Source: Limnomonas spitsbergensis
Lineage: Eukaryota > Chlorophyta > Chlorophyceae > Chlamydomonadales
DNA: 64,000 nucleotides
Assembly (NCBI GenBank): GCA_037349105.1
Contig: JAYJMM010000039.1
Location: forward strand, 5,486,501 to 5,550,500
Reading direction: 5' to 3'
In this document: in pieces, positions 42,548 through 53,200 of the stretch
Numbering within the stretch: the first letter of the stretch is position 1
Layout of the letters: each line of letters begins with the position of its first letter
Translations under genes and position numbers: made by a program
The notes under the pieces: model-generated
Told to the model about the DNA's origin: nothing
Databases searched by the model: none
What the model saw: the letters and a program-made list of their open reading frames with translations, nothing else

Positions 42548-44926
42548 ATGCGGACACGCCTTGAAGGGGTAGTGCACCCCGCAGGCTCAGCAGCCGTACC
42601 GCAGCTGCGGGATGATGGTAAACCCAGAGGAGTTACCTGGGCGGACCAAACTGGGACAGAAAATTACAGCGCAGAAGGCGCTCTGGGAGCAGCCAAGGCG
42701 TGCTACCAGTGTGGTAGCACGGCGCGCCTGGCCAGGGACTGCAGGGTGCCCAGGGCCAGGGATGAGCGCAGGCCTATGCCCCTGGTTACAGACATCACAA
42801 CTGGATCGGCCAGACAGCCGCAACAGCAGTATCCGCCGCAACAGCAGTACCCTCTACCGCCAAGGCCGCAGCAGGGACAGGCTGCAGGCAGGCCGTATGA
42901 ACGGAATCAGAACAATAAGCAGTACCCAAGGCCTGGGCCTAGCCAGGGGGGTCAGGCGCAGCAGGCGACCCACGTGTCGCACTTCAGCAGTGCAACGGTG
43001 CAGGCTGAGCCAGAAGGCTGGCACCGGACCATGGCAGAGATGCTCAGCGAGTCCGTGGCACTCATGACGCAGGTTGGGCTGGCACCCAAGCCTGCGGGTT
43101 TCAAACAGGCGGTTCATAACGCCCGTCCTACGTCGTTTAGGCCGGAACCTTTTCAGGAGGAGGAACCAGTGCCAGGATGCCTGGAACCTGCCTCCAGGAA
43201 GGGGGCAAAGAGGCTGGTATTGAGTAAATTAGCTGATGATCTGTCTGACATCCGCCTACAGGTGTTCAAGCTGAACGAGAGACTCTCGGCGCTGTCTTTC
43301 ACCACAATGCCAATGGGAGGAGACAACTACACGGGTGAGACCAGTAACACCAGGCCAGAGAGTAGAACGATGACAGCTGCACCCCAGCTGCAGTATTTCA
43401 AAAATGACAGAAGCAACCTGGAGCATTGCGTGGGACTTATGGTCAAAGGGAAGGTCCTGGTGGCTCAGAAAGCCCTCATGGACTCAGCATGCACGTGCCA
43501 TGTCATCACTGTCAATATTGCAGAGCAATTAGTTGCCATGGGGGCGGAGCTGGTGCGTACGGATGAGAAGATCCGTACCACAGACAATGCAGGGGCAGAT
43601 CTGTATGGAGTGCTGTTCATTTATGTGGTGTACGGATATGGCGGGCCCAATGCCATTATGGAGCCCACGGTGGTCAGGGTCGTTAAGACGCCACCAGACG
43701 CATATGAGCACTTGGTAGGGAACCCGGAGTTCCTCAAGTATAACGGGGTATTAGAGGCAGCAGGAAGACTGACCTTACGCCCCAGAGAGGGTTCACAGAG
43801 GGCGCAAGGGGTCAGGGACCTTACGCTGCCACTAATGCGGGCATCTCCAGCAGGGGGGTACCAGGCAGCAGCAGTGGCATGGGCAGGAATCCAGTGTGGA
43901 TTCGCAGAAAGAGAGGGGTGGCCCGCTGCAACAGTTGAGGCAGAGCACGAGCCGCTCTTACAGCATGCCATGGCCACACGCGCAGGTGCCGCTACGAGGG
44001 CTGGACAGGACGCAGGACCAAGCAACACGGTACACCCCAGGCTCCAAAGGCAAAGGCTGGTGCCGATCGAGGAAGCACAGGCAGAGGCCGGCGCAGCAGC
44101 CTCAGAGGAGGTGACCAGAGCGCGCAGAGCCGCGGGCATTTCTGCCAAGGATAGAGAATTCATCAGGAGCTGCTTGCCAGCATGCTCCAGCCACCCGTGC
44201 GCCTTGTGCGGGAAGCCAGCCAAGCACTCGCCAGAGGAGTGTGAGAGGAGGATTCAGGATCTCTCGCAGATCCCAGGGACAGCGCCCGCGGCGCAGGCGG
44301 CACCGCCTGTTGCAAGGCAGAGGGAGGCATACGGCTCGGCTGCAACTAGCAGAGCTGCACGCGCGGGATCAGCGTACGGCGCAGGGGTACAAGTACCCAG
44401 CAGGGGCGAGCGGGCTCAGGTGGAGCAGCCGCAAGGGCCGCCAGAGAAGGCAGGACCCAGCCCAAAAGAGGCAAGCAGCAGCGAAGGCGAGGAGGAAGAA
44501 GCAAAGGAGAGCAGTGAGGAAAAGGTCCCGGAGCCAGGGTCCAGCCAACAGGACAAGCACCTGGAAAGGCTGTGCGGCCGGATTGGCGGGCTGAAAAAAG
44601 CTCTCAAGTGGAGAGAAAAACAGATGTGGAGCCAAGCGGCAGGGATTGTCGACTACTTGGGAGGACAGCTGGGCAGGTGGAGGAGCATCCAGGATGCCAC
44701 CCAAGTCCTGGCAGAAGTTCATCAGCAGTACATCCTGCGTGCGGATGACCTGACCAAGCTGCGAGACGCCCTTGGAACACAGCAGCTGGGGGGGCCGCCA
44801 AACCTCGGGCAGCAGCTGACCCATGGAGACCCGGAGATGGCAAGGGAGTTTCAACAAATAATGGCTAACATACGGCCAATGTCGTCTGGGAGCAAGCTTA
44901 GCGACGAGGATGAGGAAGCTCAGTAG
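42548..44926 (+). CDS. gag segment 2: zinc knuckle and aspartic protease
   Basis: Same frame as segment 1, opened by ATG 42,548 three codons after the TGA. CYQCGSTARLARDC (residues about 52-65) is a CCHC knuckle in which the His is Arg. A retropepsin-like domain follows around residues 300-415: ALMDSACTCHVI has the catalytic Asp at residue 312 (DSA in place of the usual DTG/DSG), with a later hydrophobic beta region. A second Cys/His cluster, CALCGKPAKHSPEEC, lies near residue 556. The C-terminal part is acidic and coiled. It ends at TAG 44,924-44,926, again followed by the same open frame. The likely role is nucleic-acid binding and polyprotein processing. Confidence 0.7.
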   Translation: MRTRLEGVVHPAGSAAVPQLRDDGKPRGVTWADQTGTENYSAEGALGAAKACYQCGSTARLARDCRVPRARDERRPMPLVTDITTGSARQPQQQYPPQQQYPLPPRPQQGQAAGRPYERNQNNKQYPRPGPSQGGQAQQATHVSHFSSATVQAEPEGWHRTMAEMLSESVALMTQVGLAPKPAGFKQAVHNARPTSFRPEPFQEEEPVPGCLEPASRKGAKRLVLSKLADDLSDIRLQVFKLNERLSALSFTTMPMGGDNYTGETSNTRPESRTMTAAPQLQYFKNDRSNLEHCVGLMVKGKVLVAQKALMDSACTCHVITVNIAEQLVAMGAELVRTDEKIRTTDNAGADLYGVLFIYVVYGYGGPNAIMEPTVVRVVKTPPDAYEHLVGNPEFLKYNGVLEAAGRLTLRPREGSQRAQGVRDLTLPLMRASPAGGYQAAAVAWAGIQCGFAEREGWPAATVEAEHEPLLQHAMATRAGAATRAGQDAGPSNTVHPRLQRQRLVPIEEAQAEAGAAASEEVTRARRAAGISAKDREFIRSCLPACSSHPCALCGKPAKHSPEECERRIQDLSQIPGTAPAAQAAPPVARQREAYGSAATSRAARAGSAYGAGVQVPSRGERAQVEQPQGPPEKAGPSPKEASSSEGEEEEAKESSEEKVPEPGSSQQDKHLERLCGRIGGLKKALKWREKQMWSQAAGIVDYLGGQLGRWRSIQDATQVLAEVHQQYILRADDLTKLRDALGTQQLGGPPNLGQQLTHGDPEMAREFQQIMANIRPMSSGSKLSDEDEEAQ

Positions 44927-47254
44927 GAGCAGAAGGAATCTGAGAGCAACGACACCAGCAACTCAGGGAGCCGACGACTCCGACAGCGCAGCAGAAGCGC
45001 GCACAGGGCCTCCAGTGGGGAGCGCCACAGGGTGGTGCCCACGCCGGAAGCCAGGACCCAGCGGCAAGGCGCGGCGCAGCGCAGCACCAGTGAGGAGCGG
45101 GGCAGGGACCGCAGGCAGCAGTCTCCCGGCAGGGACCGCAAGCAGCATTCACCCAGTATGGGCCGCAGGCAGCAGTCTCCCGGCAGGGACCGCAGGCAGC
45201 GGTCGCCCAGCAGGGACCAGCCCAGGGGCAGGTCCAGGGATCGCCAGCCAGAGGGATTTGCCAGGCCATACAGGCAGGGGCCAGGGTATCAGAGAGGCCC
45301 AGGCCTGAGTCCGCCGGGCAGGGCCCAGGCAGGAGGCAGTGGGGTGGCAGAGCCAAAGCGCAACCTAGGACCCCGCCATGGTGGAGCCTGCTTCAGGTGC
45401 GGCCAGCCAGGGCATTTTGCAAATGAATGCACCAACCCTGAGCAGGCCGTACAAACAGGCGACAGGCCAGGAGCACCTGCAGGCCCAGCACGGGGCTATG
45501 GAGCCAGAGGGCCTGGCAGGAGTCAGGATGTCCCCGAGGGGAACCGGCGCCGGACCTTCGAGACTGCTATGGGGACGCCCCGCGAAGGGGACTGCCAGCA
45601 GGCGGCAGCGGGCCCAAGCGCGTGGCCAGGACCGCCGGAGCGACAAGAACCGCCAGGCCAGGGCGAGCAACCAAGGTGGGGTGAGACAGGAAGCCACACG
45701 TGCTTCATGACCAGCCACATGGGGTTTAGCCAGGACAGGGGTGCCAACCAGGCTGAGGTCAACCAGGCAGCACCAGTTCAGGTGACTTTCCAGAGGGTGC
45801 CAGAAGGGCAGGTAGCCAGGCAGGTAAACCACTGGACAATGGCAGTAGAGGCGTTGGCCATGAACCATTATGGGACCATGCCAGCGGGGTCGGCCAGATC
45901 TGTGACACATGCGATGGGATTCTTGGGGGACCTCCAGCGGAGGGTGTGCCCAGCCCCGTGTGAAGGTTGGCCGGGTATGTTGCAGAGGGTCCTAGACATG
46001 GAATGGGACAAGTATGATGCACAGTGGGATGAGTTTGAGAGACGCGAGAGGGAGGCAGTGCCCCAGCACAGCGTAGACGGGTGGGAGACCGGTTCCAGTT
46101 GGGACGGCTCCAACCTTTCAGAAGAAAGATACGAGCCTCAGGAACCATCACCATTGCGTGAAGAAGAGTTTGCCGTGATATGTCCAGGTACCCCGGAGGG
46201 CAACCACGACACAGGCGAAGGGGTAGCGGGAGCAGCCGCCGGGACCAGGGATCCGACCAGCGCGAGGGTTCGCTGCCCAGGGGCCAGGGGGCCCGCAGCA
46301 AGGAGCCAGCGGGACGATCTGGCGGGGCCCGTTAGGACCCATAAAAGCACCACCTCCCAGTACAATTCGGGGGGAGGGGGAGACGAGGCCGAAGAGTCGC
46401 AGCACGGCCGTGGCAGAGGCTGGTGGTCCACCGCAGGGAGCGAGGACAGCCAGTTCGGTCAAGCAGGCGGGGTCATTCGCGACAGATCTTACAGCAGAGA
46501 GCGTGTCCACATAGAGCCATATCCGCCGACACCGCCAGAAAGCGAGCCCTTTGTGCAGTATTACCGCCTGGGGGAAGAGATGCCAGAGGCGTCCACCTCC
46601 ATGGCCATGCTGACCTTGCCAGGAGGGAACAAGGACGGGCTGTGTCGGTTGCAAAATCACAGGCTCCAGGAAGGCGGCGTGCAGATGTGCGTGAACAGGT
46701 TGGCAGCCAGTCAGGCAGTGGCCAGGATGATCTTCCCGGGGGACGCAGTGACTGCGGTGTTACTGCAAGCAGCGCTCCACGGGTACATTCAGCCCAGTAC
46801 AAATATGCCTAGTTTCATGGCGCGCGGGTGGGGGCGGCACCCCATCTACGTAGCCTGCGCGACTGAAATGGTGAATTTGGCAGTCACAGAGGGCATCACA
46901 GCGGTAGAGGCAGCAGCCAGGGCGCACCCGGATGTGCCCAACAGCGTGCGCACAGAGGGGCTGTGGCGGGGGGCGTCGCCCAGGTTCATGCGCTCACAAT
47001 GGGCGGAGGACTGTGTCCGTCAGCTTATGGGGCACACAGCTCTCAGAGACCGCGCATTTTATGTGCCAGTACAAGCCATGGGCGAGTACGAGGGGTTTGA
47101 GGGAACAACAGAGCAGGCCCCAGCCGGGGCAGGACTGTGCCATCCGGGCAGGCCAAGGCGGTGTGAGGCGACCATTGAGGCGTCCATCGTCATCCCCAGG
47201 ATGGTCGCAGGACAGGCAGTGCCATGGGGACGGCACCAGGGGAGGCCAGGGTAG
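44927..47254 (+). CDS. gag segment 3: RS-like domain and canonical CCHC knuckle
   Basis: The frame of segments 1-2 stays open from the codon after TAG 44,926 to 47,254; the first GTG is at 45,032 and no early ATG is evident, which argues for continuation and not for a separate gene. It opens with Arg/Ser/Asp/Gln repeats (GRDRRQQSPGRD type), then a perfect CX2CX4HX4C knuckle CFRCGQPGHFANEC (near residue 120 counted from 45,032). The remainder is unrecognised, with helical segments after 46,600. Its last 31 nt overlap the start of pol, which lies one base back in frame. Confidence 0.65.
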   Translation, partial: EQKESESNDTSNSGSRRLRQRSRSAHRASSGERHRVVPTPEARTQRQGAAQRSTSEERGRDRRQQSPGRDRKQHSPSMGRRQQSPGRDRRQRSPSRDQPRGRSRDRQPEGFARPYRQGPGYQRGPGLSPPGRAQAGGSGVAEPKRNLGPRHGGACFRCGQPGHFANECTNPEQAVQTGDRPGAPAGPARGYGARGPGRSQDVPEGNRRRTFETAMGTPREGDCQQAAAGPSAWPGPPERQEPPGQGEQPRWGETGSHTCFMTSHMGFSQDRGANQAEVNQAAPVQVTFQRVPEGQVARQVNHWTMAVEALAMNHYGTMPAGSARSVTHAMGFLGDLQRRVCPAPCEGWPGMLQRVLDMEWDKYDAQWDEFERREREAVPQHSVDGWETGSSWDGSNLSEERYEPQEPSPLREEEFAVICPGTPEGNHDTGEGVAGAAAGTRDPTSARVRCPGARGPAARSQRDDLAGPVRTHKSTTSQYNSGGGGDEAEESQHGRGRGWWSTAGSEDSQFGQAGGVIRDRSYSRERVHIEPYPPTPPESEPFVQYYRLGEEMPEASTSMAMLTLPGGNKDGLCRLQNHRLQEGGVQMCVNRLAASQAVARMIFPGDAVTAVLLQAALHGYIQPSTNMPSFMARGWGRHPIYVACATEMVNLAVTEGITAVEAAARAHPDVPNSVRTEGLWRGASPRFMRSQWAEDCVRQLMGHTALRDRAFYVPVQAMGEYEGFEGTTEQAPAGAGLCHPGRPRRCEATIEASIVIPRMVAGQAVPWGRHQGRPG

Positions 47255-50200
47255 CCATCCCGGTCCAGCAGCTAGTAACTTACTACTATGAGGAGGTGGA
47301 AGATGGGGAATTACCTGTTTCAGCAGCATGGATCCACATGCACGCAACTCAGGATGACATGCCCGTCTACCTGTTTGCACGGCACCAAGGAGACGTGGCA
47401 ATCACTAAATGCGCGTCAGTAGACGAGGCGGAGTTCCATGCCTACACCTACGCCAGGGGAGCAGACCCGACAGCGTGGACGGTCATGCTTATGGCGCTGC
47501 AGAGGGTCCTGCTCCCAGGACAGCTGTCAGCGGCCATGCGGCATGTGTGGGGCGTAGAGGATCAGTGGGCACCTTCGGAGGTAACAGCCTGTCCCGCATG
47601 GCCTTACGGGCCCCAGAGGACGCCAGCATCGGGAGCCATGTGGGAAGGAGAGGAGGAGCTGGCGCGCTCGCCGTTCGCAGTAGAACGACTGGAAGCATGC
47701 GTGCACCAGTGGGTGCGTCAAGAGAGGAGAGCGTGGCACAACAACAGGGCCAGCAGCGTGCTGCCCTATTGGCAGGCAGACGTCATAACAACGCAGTTGT
47801 GGAGACAGGCGCACCCGGCAGGGGTGCGCACGCTGCACCCCCTGTTCAGAGGAACAGGGGAGGTCGCCATTGAGGAGGAGTTGGAGGCCCTGAGGAACCA
47901 GCCGAGGATAGGACACTGGCTGGTGGGCAGGCGCGGTGCCTACTCGGAGGAACCAGCGGCCGCCACCGACGGTCCTATCCCGGAAGAGGAGCCAGAATGG
48001 ACCCAGGCAGCATTCGTCACCACATTCGGGGCAGCTGCATCCTCATGGGAATGGCTGGAGCCCGCAGAAGAGATGGGAGTGTCAGCACTGGAATCTGAGC
48101 CTAGGGGACGGGCAGAGCCCCAGTCACCCCAAGACAGTACCAGCGCTCCGCTTGCAGAGGACCTGGACAGCAGGAACCCAGGGTACAGCGACGACCTTTC
48201 GGAGGGGCCGCCACCACTGGTGGAGATAACGGGGTCAGAAGAGGAGTGGTACGAGGGAGGAGCCATGCCCCCGGACCAGGATAGCGTCGCCAGAGCAGAG
48301 GCTCGGGATGCAGAAGGAAATGATATGCCATCCGACAGAGGCCCAGGACCAGGGAGTCCGGGGCACGACCTCGAGGAAGAGCTGACACAGCTGCGGCGCG
48401 AGTGGATGCGCAGCGTCGTTCAGGAGCAAGCAGCAATGGAGGAGCGCAGAATCAGGAGAGCCGCGATAGAGCGCAGTAACGAGATCACACTGGAAGAGGG
48501 GACGCACCAGGCCGCAGTAAGGGTCAGCCCGCGGCAGGCAGCAGACCAGTGCGCTTTCGATTCAAAGGAGGCAGCAGCCAGCGGGGCTGGCAGCAGGCGC
48601 CCAGGGGACGCCCAGATCAGCCAGCCAGTGCAGGCAGCGGCAAGGGAGCCCTGGGGTGACCCGGCATCATACAGTACGGGGTGCTGGATGGCAGTGCTCA
48701 GGAACTTCGTAGATCAGCTGGACGTGCTGAGAAGGCGGGAAATGGGGCAGCAAGAGGCAGGCCAGGAGGCTAGCCTGCTTTTCCGACTCAGAATGCTGCC
48801 ACAGCCCGATCCTAACCCCAAGATGGGAGGATACAACAGGGTGATCAGAGATCTACAGGAGGAGTTGACGGAGAGGATATCAGCCCTTGGGGCGACAAGG
48901 GCCGGTGCAAGTGCTGCACAGCAGACCGCAGGCAGTCACAGCAGCCAGGCCCCAGGTGTGCAGCAGTCGCGGCCAGCGGATAGGGTCGGTGGAGCAGCTA
49001 CTGCAGAAAACAGCCACAGCAGCAGCTGGTCGGCAGGCCGAGCAAGACAAGTGGCCAATGACAGGAGAGGCATGAGGCAGTACGGAGGACCAGCAAGGGC
49101 CGCGCGCGCAGGAGTCAGCGAGGCTGCGCAGCACACCACCCGCGGGCAGGAGCAACAGGCGCAAGACAGCAAGGGACACGCCCCAGAAGCACGGCCAGAG
49201 AGGCCCGGTGCAGCTTGGGCTGACACAGCCAAGTTACAAGGCAAGAAGTCCAAAAAGGCTAGGCGACGCGTAGGAGCGGCGCAGAGGAAAGCCGCGGAAA
49301 GGGACCGCGGTATCAGGCCAGGCATGGACTGCCCAGGCCAACCTTCCAGGATCTGCCAGGTGGACTTGGAGATAACATGGGAAGCGGAACAGCAGAGGCC
49401 AGAGCAGAGTGCAGGGCCACGCGAACAGCCTGCAGCGCACCAGCCGCAGGAGCCTGCAAGACGGCTGCCATCCTGCAGGGGGCTCCTCACTAGTACGGCT
49501 TTTAAGGGGTTCCTTATGGGGACGCTCCAGCTGGTGTTGGTATGGCTCCTGCTGTCCGTATGCATCCCGGGTGCGCGAGCCACCGGGCAGGGAGTGAGAG
49601 GAGGAGGATTTACAGCAGGCCAAGGAGCTTTTGTGTCCAGCCAGGAAGCCGCAGCAAAGCTCACGTCAGGCTGGCTGCGCCCGCCAGCAGTCAGCCCTAT
49701 GGGGGGCGCCAGCAGGACAAGGGGCGAGTACAGCCAGCAGGAAGACTGGCAGCGCGGCAACAGCACAGGCGAGGAAGCGCCGCCCGCGGAGGACAACCCG
49801 CAGGCGGCGGAGATGATTGACATGTTCCAACCGGGGGGAGTAGTCGAACCACCCTCGGAGTACGTCAAGACTAAGGAGGGGTGGCTGCTGGGCCAGCACC
49901 CTGACTTCACGGCGGACCAGCAGGAGACCCTCGAGCAGAGCCTCAGGGATCGCCAAGGAGCGTTCGCTTACTCCATGGAGGACTTACCCGGCTACTGTGG
50001 CACGCAGGGTGAGTTTACACTGGCGTTGGAAGACGAGGTCAGTTCGTGCTTTCAGAAGTCCAGGGATATGCCACCGCCTAAGGCGGCCATTTTTAAGGAA
50101 AAGTGTCAGCCGATGATTGAGGCAGGCATCATAGTCAAGGTGCCCCAGGGAGGGCCCATTAAGTTTGCAGCCAACTCAGTGGTAGCGGCTAAGAAGAGTG

Positions 50201-53200
50201 CTGAGACGGGGGAGTGGACAGACCACCGTATAGCGCACGATATGCGCAGGTTAAACCTGCGAACGGCTAAGCAGGAATTTGCCATCCCCAGGATGGAGAC
50301 TATTTTTCAGAATCTGGGAACTGCCAAGATATTCAGCAAGGTTGATCTCCGGTCGGGGTTCATGCAGATCCCTATAAAGGTCGAGGACCAGCCTAAGACA
50401 GCTTTCTGGATGGGTCCTGAGCTTTGGATGTACACAAATCTCAATTTCGGGCTGCGCAATGGACCGCCTTTTTTCCAGCGTATGATGGAAGAGGAGATTG
50501 CCAGGGCAGGATTGAGTGCTTTTTGCGTTGCATTTATTGACGATCTGCTAGTGTACAGCGATACACCGGCAGACCACATCAGGCATGTGGAGCTGATGCT
50601 GGACATGCTCCACAGTGTAGGGTTGAGGGCGCACCCCGACAAATCGCTGTTTGGGTGTGCAACAGTTGAGTACTTGGGGCACAATGTGTCTGCCCAGGGG
50701 CTCACGCCGCATGCGGCTAAGATTGCAGCGGTTATGGCGTTGCCAGAGCCCGCGTCGGTGAAAAACATCCAGGAGGTCATGGGGTTCCTGAACTTCTACC
50801 GGTGCTACATCCCGGATTTCTCGAAAAAGGCGGCATGCATCAACGCATTGCTGGTCAAGGGGATCCCGTTTGTGTGGGGGCCAGAGCAGTCGCAGGCGTT
50901 CCAGTTGATCAAAACAGAGATGTGCGAGGGCGGAAGAGTCCTGCGCAGACCAGATTACAGTGGGACAGGGCCAGACGGCAAGGGGCCGCCAAGGCCGTTC
51001 TTATTGTACACAGATTTCTCTAAGCAGGGCATAGGCGCCGTGCTAGGGCAGTGTGATGACAGCGGGCGGGAGTATATGGTGGCATGCACGTCCAGATCCC
51101 TGAACAAGAGCGAGAGGAACTATTCCTCGTTCCAGGGGGAGATGCTGGCCGCAGTGTATGCGGCACGCACATACCGCCACATGCTCTTTGGGTGCAAGGT
51201 GCATCTCATCACTGACCATGAGCCGCTCACTTACCTCATGGACAATCAGACGTTGGTGGGCCAGCACGCTAGGTGGGCTCTCATGCTCCAGGAGCTGGAC
51301 ATTACCATTGTCCACCGCTCAGGATCATGCCACCAGAATGCAGACATCCCGTCCAGGTTACCTCTCGTTTCCTCAGCCGACCGCACGGGGGCCAGGCTTG
51401 ATACAGCTGCCCCCGAACCAGCAGTCCAGGGGGAGGCAAGTGGGAAGCAGGTAGCTTTGCTCACAGGGTTGAGCAGAGTCAATCAGTGGCATGCAGACCA
51501 GGTGGTGCGCATGGCGCAGGAGGGAAGAAGGAGAGTACAGATGTTGCGGGCTGCAGAGGCAGCTTGCGTGACAGCGCCGGTGGGGCAAGAGATATCCTCT
51601 GCCGCCACTGACGATGATGAGCAGGCGCAGCCTGTCAGTACGGCAGAACAGGCGTTCAGCAACAGGGAGCGGGCCAGGACAATGATCAGTGATGTACTTG
51701 CTGACCTGCCTCGGGTGACGCCCCCTCATTTACATGCAGGCCTGGACACAGCTTGCCTGTCGAGTGGGGCTGTGCGGGCCATGGAGACCGAGGGAGTCGT
51801 CCTTTTCGAGCCCTTTGGAGGTATGTGCTCAGGGTTGGAAATGGTGCTCAGGGCGGGTATCCCAGTGGTGCAGTACTTGTATGCGGATATCAGTGAGGAA
51901 GTCAGAGAGATCGCAGGGGGTCGCCTGGTGCAGTTGCACAGGAGATACCCTCACTTGCTTCCGGTCAAAGCGTTTGATAAGGCTTTCAGAGCGTTGCCCC
52001 AAGATGTGTATGCCATTACGGCGGAGCACCTCCAGGAGGCGGGCGCCCAGGAAGGGCGCCAGTGGTTCATGGTAGCAGGCTGGGAGTGTCAGGACCTCTC
52101 GTCAGCAGGCAAGGGGCGTGGGCTCGCGGGAGAGAGAAGCAAGTCTTTCTTCCCGTTAGTCAAGCTGTTGGGTACACTGCAGATCCTGCAGGGGCCTAGG
52201 CCGCCAGCGTACCTGATTGAGAATGTGGCAATGCAATTGAATCAGAGAAGTGTGAAGGCCAGTGTTGATGCCTTTCAGGAGGTGTGCAGGATTCTGGGAA
52301 CACCGGCGTTGTTTGACGCAGCGCAGGTGGGGTCTTACGCCCACCGCACTCGCAACTATTGGGGGAATATCGCCCCTGCAGCAGATATCGAGTTTGTGAT
52401 TCGTGCGTCGACCAGACCCCACGGGGGGATAGTAGACGACATTCTGGACAAGGGCAGCAAGGCCCAGATAGTCTCATGCCCTGACAATGGGGGGTACCGC
52501 ATCAACGTAACAGGACAGCCCAGGAGGGTGCTGCCGTGTTTGATGGCCACGCCCTCATCATATTCTTTTCGGAACGGGCAAAATGGGATGGTGTACAGAA
52601 CCATGGGGGACTTGCAGGAGCCCAATGCAAACGAACGTGAACGAGCCATGGGGTACGCTGTGGGGTCCACATTGCCGCGCCCAGACTTCCCAGAGGCGGC
52701 CAGGAGGGCAGCCTTGGGCAGGTGCATGGATTCGTGGGCACTAGGAGCATGGCTCAATGTGGCACTTGAGTGTGCTAAAATCATACCAGAGGAATTGAAA
52801 CGCAGAGCAAAGCTGCCAGGCCCGGACATGGATCCAGTGCTTGGTGCAACTTTAATGTCCAGCCACTACGCCCTTGCTACTGCAGGAAACGCGTGCTCTG
52901 GCAGCGGAGAAGCGGCAGCGTCATACAGGCAGTGCCTGGGAGAATCCGCTGCGGCAGATTGGGCCGACGCGGCACAGGAACCAGGTGGGAACACACCTGA
53001 GGAAAAAGTTGATGTTGAAATCGAGGTGACCAGGGACACAGAGGGTGAGAAGGACCCGCCAGGATGTCCTGCAGGACCATCGGCCAGGGTTGATGTGTGG
53101 GCAGATGAACCTGTATTGAGATTTCTCCGCGAGACAACATATGTTCAGGGAACAGAGCTAGGAGAGCAGACCAGAATACAGCGCAGAGCGGCTCCATTCC

